From: Oscillospiraceae bacterium
GTDB taxonomy: Bacteria; Bacillota; Clostridia; Oscillospirales; CAG-272
NCBI GenBank assembly: GCA_015063795.1
Contig: SVTL01000002.1
Span: 124,001 to 188,000, forward strand
DNA: 64,000 bases
Reading direction: 5' to 3'
Part shown: piece after piece, positions 26,954 to 36,951 of the stretch
Position numbering within the stretch: the stretch's first letter is position 1
Layout: every line of letters starts with the position of its first letter
Program-made: the position numbers and the translations under genes
The notes under the pieces: generated by a model
Told to the model about the DNA's origin: nothing
Seen by the model: the letters and a program-made list of their open reading frames with translations, nothing else
Databases searched by the model: none

Positions 26954-27595
26954 TCAAACGCGGAGAGCGTCCACGCCGGTCTTGAGATCCTTGGCCTTGA
27001 ACACGGCGGAGCCTGCCACAAGAACCGTGGCGCCGGCATCCACGACCTCCTTGGCGTTGGCAGCGGAGATGCCGCCGTCCACCTCAAGCTCGATGTCGCG
27101 GCCGCTCTTCTTGATCAGAGCAGCGGTCTCGGCAATCTTGGCGGTGGACTCGGGAATGTAAGCCTGTCCGCCGAATCCCGGCTCAACGGACATGATCAGG
27201 ATCAGATCCAGCAGAGGGAGGTAGGGCTCCAGAGCGGAAACGGGAGTCTTGGGCTTGATGGAAAGACCGACCTTCTTGCCCAGCGACTTGATCTTGAGCA
27301 GCGTTTCCTCCACATTGTCGCAGCTTTCCAGATGGATGGTGATCAGATCGGCGCCTGCCTTGGCGAACTCCTCCACATATTTGATGGGATTGACGATCAT
27401 CAGATGGGTGTCAAAAACGATGGAAGCATAGGGGCGGACGGCCTTGACCATCACGGGGCCGAGGGAGATGTTGGGCACAAAAACGCCGTCCATCACGTCG
27501 ATGTGGATGTATTCGGCGCCGGCCTCTTCCACAGCGCGGATCTGGTCGCCGAAGTGAGCAAAATCACAGGATAAAATCGAAGGAGAAACTTTCAT
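26954..27595 (-). CDS. rpe: Ribulose-phosphate 3-epimerase
   Basis: MKVSPSILSCDFAHFG, HIDVMDGVFVPNIS, SVEPGFGGQ, DGGIS motifs; Met at 27595. Confidence 0.96.
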   Translation of the reverse strand: MKVSPSILSCDFAHFGDQIRAVEEAGAEYIHIDVMDGVFVPNISLGPVMVKAVRPYASIVFDTHLMIVNPIKYVEEFAKAGADLITIHLESCDNVEETLLKIKSLGKKVGLSIKPKTPVSALEPYLPLLDLILIMSVEPGFGGQAYIPESTAKIAETAALIKKSGRDIELEVDGGISAANAKEVVDAGATVLVAGSAVFKAKDLKTGVDALRV

Positions 27596-27938
27596 GATCA
27601 GTACCTCATTAAAATTTTTTTGCCAGCCGTTCTGCGGCTGATGACCGTCTTTTTGCCGTTTTGGAAAGAAAAAAGACGGCTTTTGAGAAAAAACACGCAG
27701 GTTGCGCTGACTCCGGTCCGCTTGTGAGACGGTGTCAGTTTGCGGAAAAAGCCATATGATAAGAGTAGTGACCGTTTCGTCACGAAGCATACGCAAAACA
27801 GACCATTTGAGACGTGCCGTTTACGGCATACAAAGGACGTTTGCATTTTTTGAAATGGATCGTGTCTTGCTTTCCATAGATGGGGCAGGGTATGCACATG
27901 TTTGTGCGGCTCTGCCTCGCTTTTCATTTTTTATGCTG

Positions 27939-28418
27939 TCAATGGGCGAACAGCAGGCAGACCGCGTGGCATTCGACCGCCTCGCCTCGCCCGATGTCGC
28001 CCAGCCCTTCCGCCGTCTTCGCCTTCACATTCACTTGATCGACCGACAGGGAGAGGATCTCCGCGATCCTTGCGCGGATGGTGTCGATGTGGGGGGCCAG
28101 CTTGGGACGCTGACAGATGACGGTGGCATCGATGTTGCCGATGCGGTACCCCTTTTCATCTGCCTTCGCCTGCGCTTCCTTCAGAAAGAGAGCGCTGTCA
28201 GCCCCACGGTAGGCCTCGTCGGTATCGGGGAAAAGACGCCCGATGTCGGGCAGAGCCGCTCCGCCCAGAATGGCATCGGTGATCGCGTGCAGAAGACAGT
28301 CGGCATCGGAATGACCGAGCAGACCTTTTTCAAAGGGGATGTCAACACCGCCGAGGATGAAGGGACGTCCCACCGTACAGCGGTGCAGATCGTAGCCGTG
28401 TCCAATGCGAATGGTCAT
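27939..28418 (-). CDS. ispF: 2-C-methyl-D-erythritol 2,4-cyclodiphosphate synthase
   Basis: [52 protein letters not shown]. Confidence 0.96.
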   Translation of the reverse strand: MTIRIGHGYDLHRCTVGRPFILGGVDIPFEKGLLGHSDADCLLHAITDAILGGAALPDIGRLFPDTDEAYRGADSALFLKEAQAKADEKGYRIGNIDATVICQRPKLAPHIDTIRARIAEILSLSVDQVNVKAKTAEGLGDIGRGEAVECHAVCLLFAH

Positions 28419-29197
28419 CGTTTTTCCTCCTGCATTCCGTCGGTGCCTGCCTGACGGTGATTCAAGATCGCTTCGGCAAACAGAAGATCCACCGGCTGTG
28501 TGATCTTGATGTTTTCGGATGAGCCGTCCACCAGCCTCACCTTGAAGCCGTAGGCCTCAGCCAGCGAAGCATCGTCGGTGACAAGTTTTTTGTCCTTGAT
28601 CGCCGTATAGGCAACGGCGCGGTAGATGTCCGCATCAAAGACCTGAGGGGTCTGTGCGGCGCGCACGGTGCTGCGGTCAACCGTGCCGCTGATAAAGCCC
28701 TGCTTTTCTTTTTTCAGCGTGTCGGAGCAGGGAACAGAGGCGATGGCGCAGCCGTGGATGTAGGCATTGTGGCAGACGTTTTCGATGATCTCATCGGTGA
28801 CCAGACACCGCGCGCCGTCGTGGATGCAGACAAAGCGGCAGGATTCGCTGACCGCCTGAAAGCCCTTCAGCACCGATGCCTGACGGCTTTCGCCGCCTTT
28901 CACAGCCTTGACAAGCTTGCTCAGCCCATATTCGGCTTTGAAGCGGTCGTAGAGCGCAAGCTCCTCCTCGCGGGCAACGACGATGATCTCATTGATATAT
29001 TCGGATCGTTCGAAGGCCAGCAGGGTATGGACGACGACGGGAATGCCGTTGATAAGCATCAGCTGCTTGGGAACAGCCGTTTCTCCCATGCGCGAGCCCC
29101 TGCCGGCGGCCACGATGACAGCGGAGGTAAAATACCGCTTTTTCTCGCCGGTGAAGGCTTTGAATATTCGGTTGATCTTCTTTCCGCTGTCTGTCAT
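28415..29197 (-). CDS. ispD: 2-C-methyl-D-erythritol 4-phosphate cytidylyltransferase
   Basis: [46 protein letters not shown]; overlaps ispF. Confidence 0.95.
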   Translation of the reverse strand: MTDSGKKINRIFKAFTGEKKRYFTSAVIVAAGRGSRMGETAVPKQLMLINGIPVVVHTLLAFERSEYINEIIVVAREEELALYDRFKAEYGLSKLVKAVKGGESRQASVLKGFQAVSESCRFVCIHDGARCLVTDEIIENVCHNAYIHGCAIASVPCSDTLKKEKQGFISGTVDRSTVRAAQTPQVFDADIYRAVAYTAIKDKKLVTDDASLAEAYGFKVRLVDGSSENIKITQPVDLLFAEAILNHRQAGTDGMQEEKR

Positions 29198-29220
29198 GGA
29201 TACGCTCCGTTTGTTTTTTG

Positions 29221-29757
29221 TTACATTTCGTAGTTGTAGCCCAGCTCAAACGCCTTTTTGTTGTTCTCGATCAGCTGAGCCTTGGAGGCGGGAATGCCGT
29301 CCACCAGATGGGAAACGAACTCCTCCTTGTCGAACATACCGGTCTTCTTGATGAAGTAGCCGAGCATGATCACGTTGGCGCCGCCGGTCAGCCCATTGTC
29401 CGAGGCCATGGCGGTGGCGGGGACGTAGTAAGCGGTCACATCGGTGCGCGCGGTCTTTTTGGTGACCAGCGACGAATCGATGAACATGGTGCCGCCGCTC
29501 TTGACGGTGGATTCAAACTTGTCAAAGGAGGGGAGGTTGAATGCGAAGAGGATGTCGGGATCGGAGATGATCGGGCAGCCGATCTCCTCATCGGCAACGA
29601 TGACCGAGCAGTAGGAGGTGCCGCCTCGGGATTCGGGACCGTAGCAGGGGAGCCAGGTGACCTCTTTGCCGTTGTTCATACCGTTCTTGGCGATCTGCTT
29701 GCCCGAGAAGAGAACGCCCTGACCGCCGAAGCCGGCGATGAAAATTTTCGTCATCAT
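29221..29757 (-). CDS. 2-oxoacid:ferredoxin oxidoreductase gamma subunit
   Basis: FIAGFGGQGVLFSGKQIAKN; operon context; Met at 29757. Confidence 0.9.
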   Translation of the reverse strand: MMTKIFIAGFGGQGVLFSGKQIAKNGMNNGKEVTWLPCYGPESRGGTSYCSVIVADEEIGCPIISDPDILFAFNLPSFDKFESTVKSGGTMFIDSSLVTKKTARTDVTAYYVPATAMASDNGLTGGANVIMLGYFIKKTGMFDKEEFVSHLVDGIPASKAQLIENNKKAFELGYNYEM

Positions 29758-29758
29758 C

Positions 29759-30514
29759 TTATTTGTCCTCCTGTGCGGTTTTGTCCTTGTACACACCCAG
29801 CGGGTAGTAGGGGATCATGTCGCTTCTCAGCCATTCGAGAGCCTTATCGGGGGTCTTGCCCCAATAGGTCGGGCAGGAGGAAAGGACTTCAACGATGGAG
29901 AATCCCTCTTTGTTGATCTGAGTCTGGAAGGCCTTGCGGATGGCGCGCTTGGCGGCATTGACGTTCTTCACGCAGTCCACGGCAACGCGCTCGGCATAGG
30001 CAGTACCGTCCAGCGTAGCCAGCATCTCGCAGATGCGGATGGGGTTGCCCTGCAGGTGGACATCGCGGCCGTAAGGCGAGGTGGCGGAGACCTGTCCGGG
30101 CAGGGTGGTGGGAGCCATCTGACCGCCGGTCATACCGTAAATGGCGTTGTTGATGAAGATGATGGTGATGTTCTCGCCTCTGGCGGCGGCGTGAACGGTC
30201 TCAGCCGTACCGATGGCGGCCAGGTCGCCGTCACCCTGATAGGTAAAGACGATGTTGTCGGGATGGGCGCGCTTGACGCCGGTAGCCACAGCCGGAGCGC
30301 GGCCGTGAGGAGACTGGACCATATCGCAGTCAAAATAATTGTAAGAGAAGACCGAGCAGCCCACCGAGGCGATACCGACGGTTTTACCCATCTGGCCGAT
30401 CTCGTCGAGCACTTCGGCGACAAGTCTGTGAACGATGCCGTGGGTACAGCCGGCGCAATAGTGGAAGGGAGCGTCGGTCAAAGCCTTCGGCTTCTGGAAA
30501 ACGATCTTGGACAT
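29759..30514 (-). CDS. 2-oxoacid:ferredoxin oxidoreductase beta subunit (TPP-binding)
   Basis: CAGCTHGIVHRL, GDGDLAAIGTAETVHAA, NNAIYGMTGGQMAPTT. Confidence 0.93.
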   Translation of the reverse strand: MSKIVFQKPKALTDAPFHYCAGCTHGIVHRLVAEVLDEIGQMGKTVGIASVGCSVFSYNYFDCDMVQSPHGRAPAVATGVKRAHPDNIVFTYQGDGDLAAIGTAETVHAAARGENITIIFINNAIYGMTGGQMAPTTLPGQVSATSPYGRDVHLQGNPIRICEMLATLDGTAYAERVAVDCVKNVNAAKRAIRKAFQTQINKEGFSIVEVLSSCPTYWGKTPDKALEWLRSDMIPYYPLGVYKDKTAQEDK

Positions 30515-30535
30515 AGTGATTCTGACTCCTTTCTG

Positions 30536-31588
30536 TTATTTCGCAAGCTTTTCGATCTGCGCGAGAACGTCTGCGGGATCGGGAAGCATACCGCCGGTCC
30601 GTCCGAAGAAGGAAACGGGCTTCTTGCATTCGATGGAGACCTTGACGTCGTCCACCATCTGACCCATGTTCAGCTCGACAACGAGGAACTGCTTGGCGGT
30701 GTCGGCCAGCTTGTTGAGGGCCTTCTTGGGGTAGGGCCAAAGGGTGATGGGACGGAGCAGACCGGCCTTGATGCCCTTGGCGCGGGCGGCGGCGACTGCG
30801 GATTTGCAGATACGGGAGGCAATGCCGTAGGAGACGAGCACGATGTCGGCATCCTCGGTCATGTATTCTTCATACAGAACCTCGTTTTCTTCCACGATGC
30901 TGTATTTCTTGAAGCGCTCGACCACCAGCTCCTCCAGCACCTCGGGCTGTATGTAAAGCGAGTTGACGATGTTTCTCTTTCTCTTGTCGCCGTGACCGCA
31001 GGCGGCCCAATCCTTTTCGGCGGCGACGGTATTGTCGATCTCGGAGAAATCGACCGGCTCCATCATCTGGCCGAGTGCACCGTCAGCGAGGATCATGGCA
31101 GGCATTCTGTATTTGTCGCCGATGGCAAAGGCCTTGCCGGTGAGGCTGGCCATTTCCTGGACGGAGGAGGGGGCGAAGACCAGCAGATGCAGGTCGCCGT
31201 GGCCGTTGGCCTTGGTGGCCTGATAATAGTCGGACTGCGCGGGCTGGATGCCGCCGAGACCGGGACCGCCTCTCTGGACATTGAGGATCAAACAGGGAAC
31301 GTCGCTTCCTGCCAGATAGCTGATGCCCTCGCTCTTCAGGCTGATGCCGGGGGAGGAGGAGCTGGTCATGGCGCGCACACCGGAGGCGGCAGCACCGAGA
31401 ACCATGTTGATCGCGGCGATTTCGCTCTCAGCCTGGAGGCAGAGACCGTCAACCTTGGGCATTTTCTTTGCCATATATTCGGCAACCTCGGTCTGAGGCG
31501 TGATCGGATAGCCGAAATAGTGACGGCATCCGGAACGGATTGCAGCTTCGGCAATGGCTTCATTGCCTTTCATTAAAACCTTGGCCAT
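30536..31588 (-). CDS. 2-oxoacid:ferredoxin oxidoreductase alpha subunit (VorB/KorA-like)
   Basis: GNEAIAEAAIRSGCRHYFGYPITPQTEV, RAMTSSSSPGISLKSEGISYL. Confidence 0.93.
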   Translation of the reverse strand: MAKVLMKGNEAIAEAAIRSGCRHYFGYPITPQTEVAEYMAKKMPKVDGLCLQAESEIAAINMVLGAAASGVRAMTSSSSPGISLKSEGISYLAGSDVPCLILNVQRGGPGLGGIQPAQSDYYQATKANGHGDLHLLVFAPSSVQEMASLTGKAFAIGDKYRMPAMILADGALGQMMEPVDFSEIDNTVAAEKDWAACGHGDKRKRNIVNSLYIQPEVLEELVVERFKKYSIVEENEVLYEEYMTEDADIVLVSYGIASRICKSAVAAARAKGIKAGLLRPITLWPYPKKALNKLADTAKQFLVVELNMGQMVDDVKVSIECKKPVSFFGRTGGMLPDPADVLAQIEKLAK

Positions 31589-31608
31589 GGTATCGTTTCC
31601 TTTCGTGA

Positions 31609-31818
31609 TTAGTCTTTTTCAACCGTGATGACCACATCGGGACACATGGTCGCGCACATAGCGCAGGCGATGCATTTGGATGCGTCGGTGATCTCGGCAG
31701 GGTGGAAGCCCTTGGCATTGAGTGTTTCCTTGGCCAGAGCGATGATCTTCTTCGGACATGCACTTACGCAAAGTCCGCAGCCTTTGCAGCGCTCGGCGTT
31801 GAATGTGACTTTGTTCAT
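31609..31818 (-). CDS. 2x[4Fe-4S] ferredoxin-type delta subunit
   Basis: CKGCGLCVSACP and CIACAMCATMCP motifs. Confidence 0.93.
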   Translation of the reverse strand: MNKVTFNAERCKGCGLCVSACPKKIIALAKETLNAKGFHPAEITDASKCIACAMCATMCPDVVITVEKD

Positions 31819-31839
31819 AGTCTCATACCTTTCTTTGGT

Positions 31840-32502
31840 TTAGTATAAACATTTTGTTATATTTTTGATGGGGAAGAGATTGGGGACATCGCCATCCAAG
31901 CTCTCGTCAGCGGCGGCGGTGCAGAGCAGAGGAAGACCTGCCAGCTCTGAGACCGCATTTGCATAGGGGAGAGCGGAGAGGATGATGCTGCGGTCGGTTT
32001 CCGCGCCCAGATTGCTGTTGTTGATCAGATGGGTGGCGGTGAGCGTTGACTGCATCTCGATCTCGCGCAAAAGAGCGACAGCATCGTGCGGATCTTCGAT
32101 CATCGGACGGTACTTGTTGACCACATACAGCATCTCGTATCCGCTTTTGGCGAAGCGGTCGGAGAAGGAGGCGAGGACGGTGGAGCCGCGGTCATCGCCG
32201 CCCACGTCAAAAACGGTGATGCCGTCGTCCTCAAACACCGAATAGATCTCGGGGGAGAGGGCGGGGATGTCCACATTGCTTTTGGCATAGGCAGGGAAGA
32301 TACAGCGGATGCCGTTTTCTTTCAAAAGTTCTTCGTTGTCCGCCGAGCGGAAAAAGGGATTGACGATGTCGATGTCGATCAGCGTGACCTTTCGATAACG
32401 CTTTTTCAGATCCAGCGCCAGATTAACGGCCACATTGGTCTTGCCGACACCGTAATGCCCGGTGACGACGATGATGTTGGAGGAGGGACGGTAAGTAAAC
32501 AA
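31840..32502 (-). CDS. P-loop ATPase of the SIMIBI/ParA-CobQ type, unknown function
   Basis: VTGHYGVGKTNVAVNLA Walker A, LIDIDIVNPFFRS, FDVGGDDRG; TTG start at 32502 preceded by ggaaggag is better supported than the ORF-track ATG at 32532. Confidence 0.78.
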   Translation of the reverse strand: MFTYRPSSNIIVVTGHYGVGKTNVAVNLALDLKKRYRKVTLIDIDIVNPFFRSADNEELLKENGIRCIFPAYAKSNVDIPALSPEIYSVFEDDGITVFDVGGDDRGSTVLASFSDRFAKSGYEMLYVVNKYRPMIEDPHDAVALLREIEMQSTLTATHLINNSNLGAETDRSIILSALPYANAVSELAGLPLLCTAAADESLDGDVPNLFPIKNITKCLY

Positions 32503-32693
32503 AGCAAAGCTCCTTCCTGTAACAATACCCATATTAAATATATAAAAAACATTATACCACAGAAAACAACAAAAAATATGAATATTTGAAAAACAATAAA
32601 ATAATAATTAAATATTAAAAAAACTATTCCCTTTTTGTCAGTTATATGGTATTATAATAGTATTACATAAAAAATAAGCGGGAGAAAACATAC

Positions 32694-33602
32694 ATGGATG
32701 CCATTCGTACCTTTCTTTCCACTGCCTATACCGCCTTTATCGAGCAGATGAAGACCTTTTCCTTCGGTCTGATCGACGCTGTTGACATTTTTTTGGTCGC
32801 GGTGCTGTTCTATTACCTGTTCAAATTCTTCCGGGACAAACGGGCGGGCAAGCTGGCCATCGGCGTGGTGCTGCTGGTGATCTTCCAGATCGTCAGCAAC
32901 GTGCTGAACATGAAGGCCACGCATTTTATCATGGAAAACGTGTTCCAGGTGGGACTGATCGCCATTCTCATCGTCTTCCAGCCCGAGCTTCGCAAGGTGC
33001 TGGAGAAGGTGGGCGGCGATTCGCTGCGCGGCATCAAGAGCATCGGCGAGCAGAAGACCTCCCAGCAGATGCAGAATATGATCAACGGCATCTGCGAGAG
33101 CGTGTGCGATATGGCCAAGGATAAGACCGGCGCGCTGATTGTGCTTGAGCGCGAGACCGGCCTTGGCGACATCATTGAAAGCGGAACGGTTGTCAATGCC
33201 GATGTCTCTCCCTTCCTGATCCGCAACATCTTTTTCAAAAATTCGCCTCTGCACGACGGTGCGATGGTCATCCGCGGAACAAGGCTGTTTGCGGCGGGCT
33301 GCTTCCTGCCGCTGTCCGACGAATCGGATATCGTCAAGGATCTGGGAACGCGGCACCGTGCCGCCATCGGCATGAGTGAGACCAGCGATGCGCTGGTGAT
33401 CGTGGTCTCCGAGGAGACGGGGACGATCTCCACCGCCTTCCGCGGCGAGCTGAAACGCAATTACGATTACGCTTCGCTGAAAGCGGAGCTTGAAAACAAG
33501 CTGGAGGCCGAGCCGAAGAACAATTCCATCCGCCGCAATCTGTTCAAGCGGATCGGAAAAAAAGGACGGAATGAAACCGAAGAAGGAAAGGACGGTGAGT
33601 AA
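32694..33602 (+). CDS. cdaA: Diadenylate cyclase (c-di-AMP synthase, CdaA type)
   Basis: TM N-terminus; DAC motifs HDGAMVIRG and GTRHRAAIGMSE. Confidence 0.95.
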   Translation: MDAIRTFLSTAYTAFIEQMKTFSFGLIDAVDIFLVAVLFYYLFKFFRDKRAGKLAIGVVLLVIFQIVSNVLNMKATHFIMENVFQVGLIAILIVFQPELRKVLEKVGGDSLRGIKSIGEQKTSQQMQNMINGICESVCDMAKDKTGALIVLERETGLGDIIESGTVVNADVSPFLIRNIFFKNSPLHDGAMVIRGTRLFAAGCFLPLSDESDIVKDLGTRHRAAIGMSETSDALVIVVSEETGTISTAFRGELKRNYDYASLKAELENKLEAEPKNNSIRRNLFKRIGKKGRNETEEGKDGE

Positions 33603-33605
33603 AGG

Positions 33606-34892
33606 ATGTCACGAGTGAGCAAGAAAAGCGAACGCTATGATATGTACACGACCGTGGAGGAAAGCGAAAGCAGCGGCGGACAGAGCAAGATCGTATCCTT
33701 TCTCGCCAAGATCATCGCCCTTCTGGCGGCCTTCGGCATCTGGTTTTATGCCTCGAGTGTAGACAACACCGTGAGCGAGGCTGTCTTTACCGTGCCCGTG
33801 CAGATCGAAAACGCCATCAAGCTGGAAAGCGAAAACGGCTGGTCGGTGATCTCGGGGGCAAACAATTATGTGGAAGTGAAGCTGAGCGGTCCAAAGAATG
33901 CCGTCTCCAAGCTCACCGAGGAGCAGGTGGAGGCGTATGCGGACGTGGGCGGCATCACGGCGGTTGGCCGTCACCAGCTGGATGTGACGGTGGTCGCGCC
34001 CGGCGAATTCACCGTCAAAGAAAAATCGGTCAACAGCATCTCGGTGTATGTGGACCGCAAAATGTCACTCACCGTTCCCGTGGAGGTCAAGCTGACCGAT
34101 TACATTCTTGAATCCAACTGCTGGCTGGGCGATCCCATTCCCTCGCTGAAGGAGGTGGCGGTCACAGGTCCCTCCTCGGAGGTGGAGCGCATCAAAGCGG
34201 CCCGCGTCACGCTGAGACTGGGCGCCATCCGTCAGTCGCTGACCGCAGGCGGAACGCTGGTGCCCGTGGATGAAAACGGAAATGAGGTCACCGGCTCTTA
34301 CATGAGTCTGAAGGCCACTGAGGTGACTGTGAATGTCAATCTCTATTCCGAAGCCGAGCTGCCTCTTGTGGTGGGAAACAAATACGGCTTTTATAACGAG
34401 AGCAATGTGAAAATCGACGTGACGCCGAGCACCGTCAAGGTCCGCGGTGAGCCGCTGATGCTGGCTTCGCTCAACGGCGTTTTGCTCACCGACCTGAACG
34501 AAAAGAAGATGACCGATGAGGAGAACACGGTCGTGGTGCCCATCGTCATGCCGGTCGGGCTGGAGCTGGTGGACGACATCGAATCGGCCACGGTCACCGT
34601 CAAGCAGATCGGCACGGTCACCGCCACACAACTGGCGGACACTTTCATCGTCAAAAATCCGAAGCGGCTGAAATACACCATCACCAATGAGAGCCTGATC
34701 CTGACTCTGCGCGGTCCCGAAGCGGCCTTTGCCAAGCTGACGGAGGATTCGATCACCCTGCATCTCGACCTGTCCAATGTGACCGGAGGAAACACCACGC
34801 TGCTCCTGCCGCTGGAGGTAAAATTCTCGGACGATGTGAGCGGCGAGCTGTACGAGCTGGGCGAATACAAGGTTCAGGTGAAGCTGCAGTAA
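33606..34892 (+). CDS. cdaR: YbbR-domain protein, CdaR-like
   Basis: N-terminal TM, repeated YbbR-like beta domains, directly follows cdaA. Confidence 0.85.
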   Translation: MSRVSKKSERYDMYTTVEESESSGGQSKIVSFLAKIIALLAAFGIWFYASSVDNTVSEAVFTVPVQIENAIKLESENGWSVISGANNYVEVKLSGPKNAVSKLTEEQVEAYADVGGITAVGRHQLDVTVVAPGEFTVKEKSVNSISVYVDRKMSLTVPVEVKLTDYILESNCWLGDPIPSLKEVAVTGPSSEVERIKAARVTLRLGAIRQSLTAGGTLVPVDENGNEVTGSYMSLKATEVTVNVNLYSEAELPLVVGNKYGFYNESNVKIDVTPSTVKVRGEPLMLASLNGVLLTDLNEKKMTDEENTVVVPIVMPVGLELVDDIESATVTVKQIGTVTATQLADTFIVKNPKRLKYTITNESLILTLRGPEAAFAKLTEDSITLHLDLSNVTGGNTTLLLPLEVKFSDDVSGELYELGEYKVQVKLQ

Positions 34893-36509
34893 ATGAAAAC
34901 GAGTGAGATTCTGCTCAAGGATATTCTGCTCCCGGTCGGCACCTCTTCCGCAGAAGCGCTGGCCGAGGGCGAAAAGCGTTTGAAAAAGCGCATTCCCAAA
35001 AGTGCTTACAGCGGCCTTTCGATCTTCCGCCGATCGGTGGACAGCCGCAAGGGGCGGGAGCTTCGCCTGGTATATTCGGTGCGTGCGGTCATCGATTCCC
35101 GCTTTGCCGAGGAAAAAACGCTGTCCGCGCTCAATGCCATCCTGCTTCCGTCGGAGGAGCTTGTCATCGATTTTGGCAAGGAAAAAAGCGAAGCGCCGCC
35201 AACCGTTGTGGGCTTCGGCCCTGCGGGTATGTTCGCCGCTCTTCTTCTGGCTGAAAACGGATACCGCCCCCTGGTTCTCGAACGGGGCGATTCGGTGGAG
35301 GCGCGCAGGGAAAAGGTGGAGTGCTTTTACCGTACCCGCATCCTCGACGAGGAGAGCAACATCCAATACGGAGCGGGCGGAGCCGGTACCTTTTCCGACG
35401 GCAAGCTGGTCACCCGTGTCAACGATCCGCGCAACCGATACATTCTCCGCCGTCTGACCGAGTTCGGCGCGCCGCAAGAAATCCTGACCGAGGCCAAGCC
35501 CCACATTGGGACCGATAAGCTGCTCGGCGTGGTCAAACACATTGAAAACCGCATCGAAGCCTGCGGCGGACGCATTCTGTACCGCACCCGTCTGGAGGGC
35601 TTTGATGATCATACTTTGTATACAAGCAACGGCAGCTTTGCCCGCGGACCGCTTCTGCTTGCCATCGGCAACAGCGCCTTTGACACAGCGGAGATGCTGA
35701 TGAAGCAGGGCTTCACCGCCGAGGCCAAGCCGATTTCGGCAGGCTTCCGCATCGAGCATCTGCAAAGCGACATCGAGCGCGATCTGTACGGCGAACACGC
35801 CGGCGATCCTTCGCTGCCCCGAGCCTCCTATTCGCTCTCCCATCGGGTGGGCGACCGCACGGCATACAGCTTCTGTATGTGCCCGGGCGGAGAGGTGGTG
35901 GCGGCAACGTCCTCGCGCGGACAGGTGGCGGTCAACGGCATGAGCCGCTTTGCGCGCGACGGTGTCAATGCCAACGCTGCGATTCTCGCCACCCTGCAGC
36001 CTGCGGATTTCTCCTTTGACATTTTGAAGATGATCGATTTCCGTCGGCAGCTGGAGAAAACGGCGTTTGCCTGCGGCGGCGGAGACTATTCCGCACCGAT
36101 CACCACCGTCGGCACCTATCTGGATCCGACAAAAGCCGTCCGACCGGGGCGTGTCTTGCCGAGCTATATGGGCGGAAATGCCTGCAGGGAAGCGGATTTT
36201 GAACCTCTTCTTCCGAAGGCTCTGCATGAGTGCATCAAGGGCGGTCTTGCAGGCTTTGCCCGCACCATGCCCTCCTTCCGCATGCCCGATGCCATTCTGA
36301 CGGGCACGGAGACAAGAACCAGCGCCCCTTGGCGCTTCAAGCGGGATGAGGAGACCATGCTGGCTCTCGGCCAAAACGCGGTCTACCCCTGCGGCGAGGG
36401 CGCGGGATATGCAGGCGGTATCACCAGTGCCGCTTTGGACGGATTGAAAACGGCTTTGGCCGTCATGAAAAGGTATTGCCCATATGAAGCAAAAAGCGAA
36501 AGTGATTGA
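34893..36509 (+). CDS. FAD-dependent oxidoreductase (uncharacterised dehydrogenase family)
   Basis: VVGFGPAGMFAALLLAENGYRPLVLERG dinucleotide-binding motif; GEGAGYAGGITSAALDG C-terminal FAD motif. Confidence 0.87.
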   Translation: MKTSEILLKDILLPVGTSSAEALAEGEKRLKKRIPKSAYSGLSIFRRSVDSRKGRELRLVYSVRAVIDSRFAEEKTLSALNAILLPSEELVIDFGKEKSEAPPTVVGFGPAGMFAALLLAENGYRPLVLERGDSVEARREKVECFYRTRILDEESNIQYGAGGAGTFSDGKLVTRVNDPRNRYILRRLTEFGAPQEILTEAKPHIGTDKLLGVVKHIENRIEACGGRILYRTRLEGFDDHTLYTSNGSFARGPLLLAIGNSAFDTAEMLMKQGFTAEAKPISAGFRIEHLQSDIERDLYGEHAGDPSLPRASYSLSHRVGDRTAYSFCMCPGGEVVAATSSRGQVAVNGMSRFARDGVNANAAILATLQPADFSFDILKMIDFRRQLEKTAFACGGGDYSAPITTVGTYLDPTKAVRPGRVLPSYMGGNACREADFEPLLPKALHECIKGGLAGFARTMPSFRMPDAILTGTETRTSAPWRFKRDEETMLALGQNAVYPCGEGAGYAGGITSAALDGLKTALAVMKRYCPYEAKSESD

Positions 36510-36951
36510 GATCAAAAACGGCAAGGCGATCGTCGAATGCGAGCGTGAGGACGCCTGCTCGGGCTGTCACAGCAAGGGAAGCTGTCCGAAGGCTTGCCAA
36601 AAGATCCGCACCGAAGCGGTCAACCGCATCGGCGCACAGGCAGGCGACACAGTGGAGATCGAAACGGCGGACGGACCTGTTCTGCTGTATGCCTTTGCTG
36701 TGTTTATCCTGCCGATCCTGCTTGCCATTGCCGCCTATCTGCTTCTGCCGGGGGGGGAAGCGATCAAAGGACTTGCTGCGGCGGTCACTGCTTTTGCAGC
36801 CTTTGCTCTGACCGCTTTTTGGATGAATCAACGCGCCAAAAGGGAGCTTCGCTCCGAGATCGTGTCGATTCTTGACGTTGTAATACATGAAAGTGAGAAG
36901 ATAGATCATGAACAAAAGAAAACAATGGAACGTAACGACAACAAAGCCTGA
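36484..36951 (+). CDS. SoxR-reducing system RseC-family protein
   Basis: Cys-rich CSGCHSKGSCPKAC motif followed by two TM segments. Confidence 0.78.
   Translation: MKQKAKVIEIKNGKAIVECEREDACSGCHSKGSCPKACQKIRTEAVNRIGAQAGDTVEIETADGPVLLYAFAVFILPILLAIAAYLLLPGGEAIKGLAAAVTAFAAFALTAFWMNQRAKRELRSEIVSILDVVIHESEKIDHEQKKTMERNDNKA

Noticed and set aside
27939-28120. Plus-strand ORFs over ispF
   Set aside because: Opposite strand of an unambiguous ispF.
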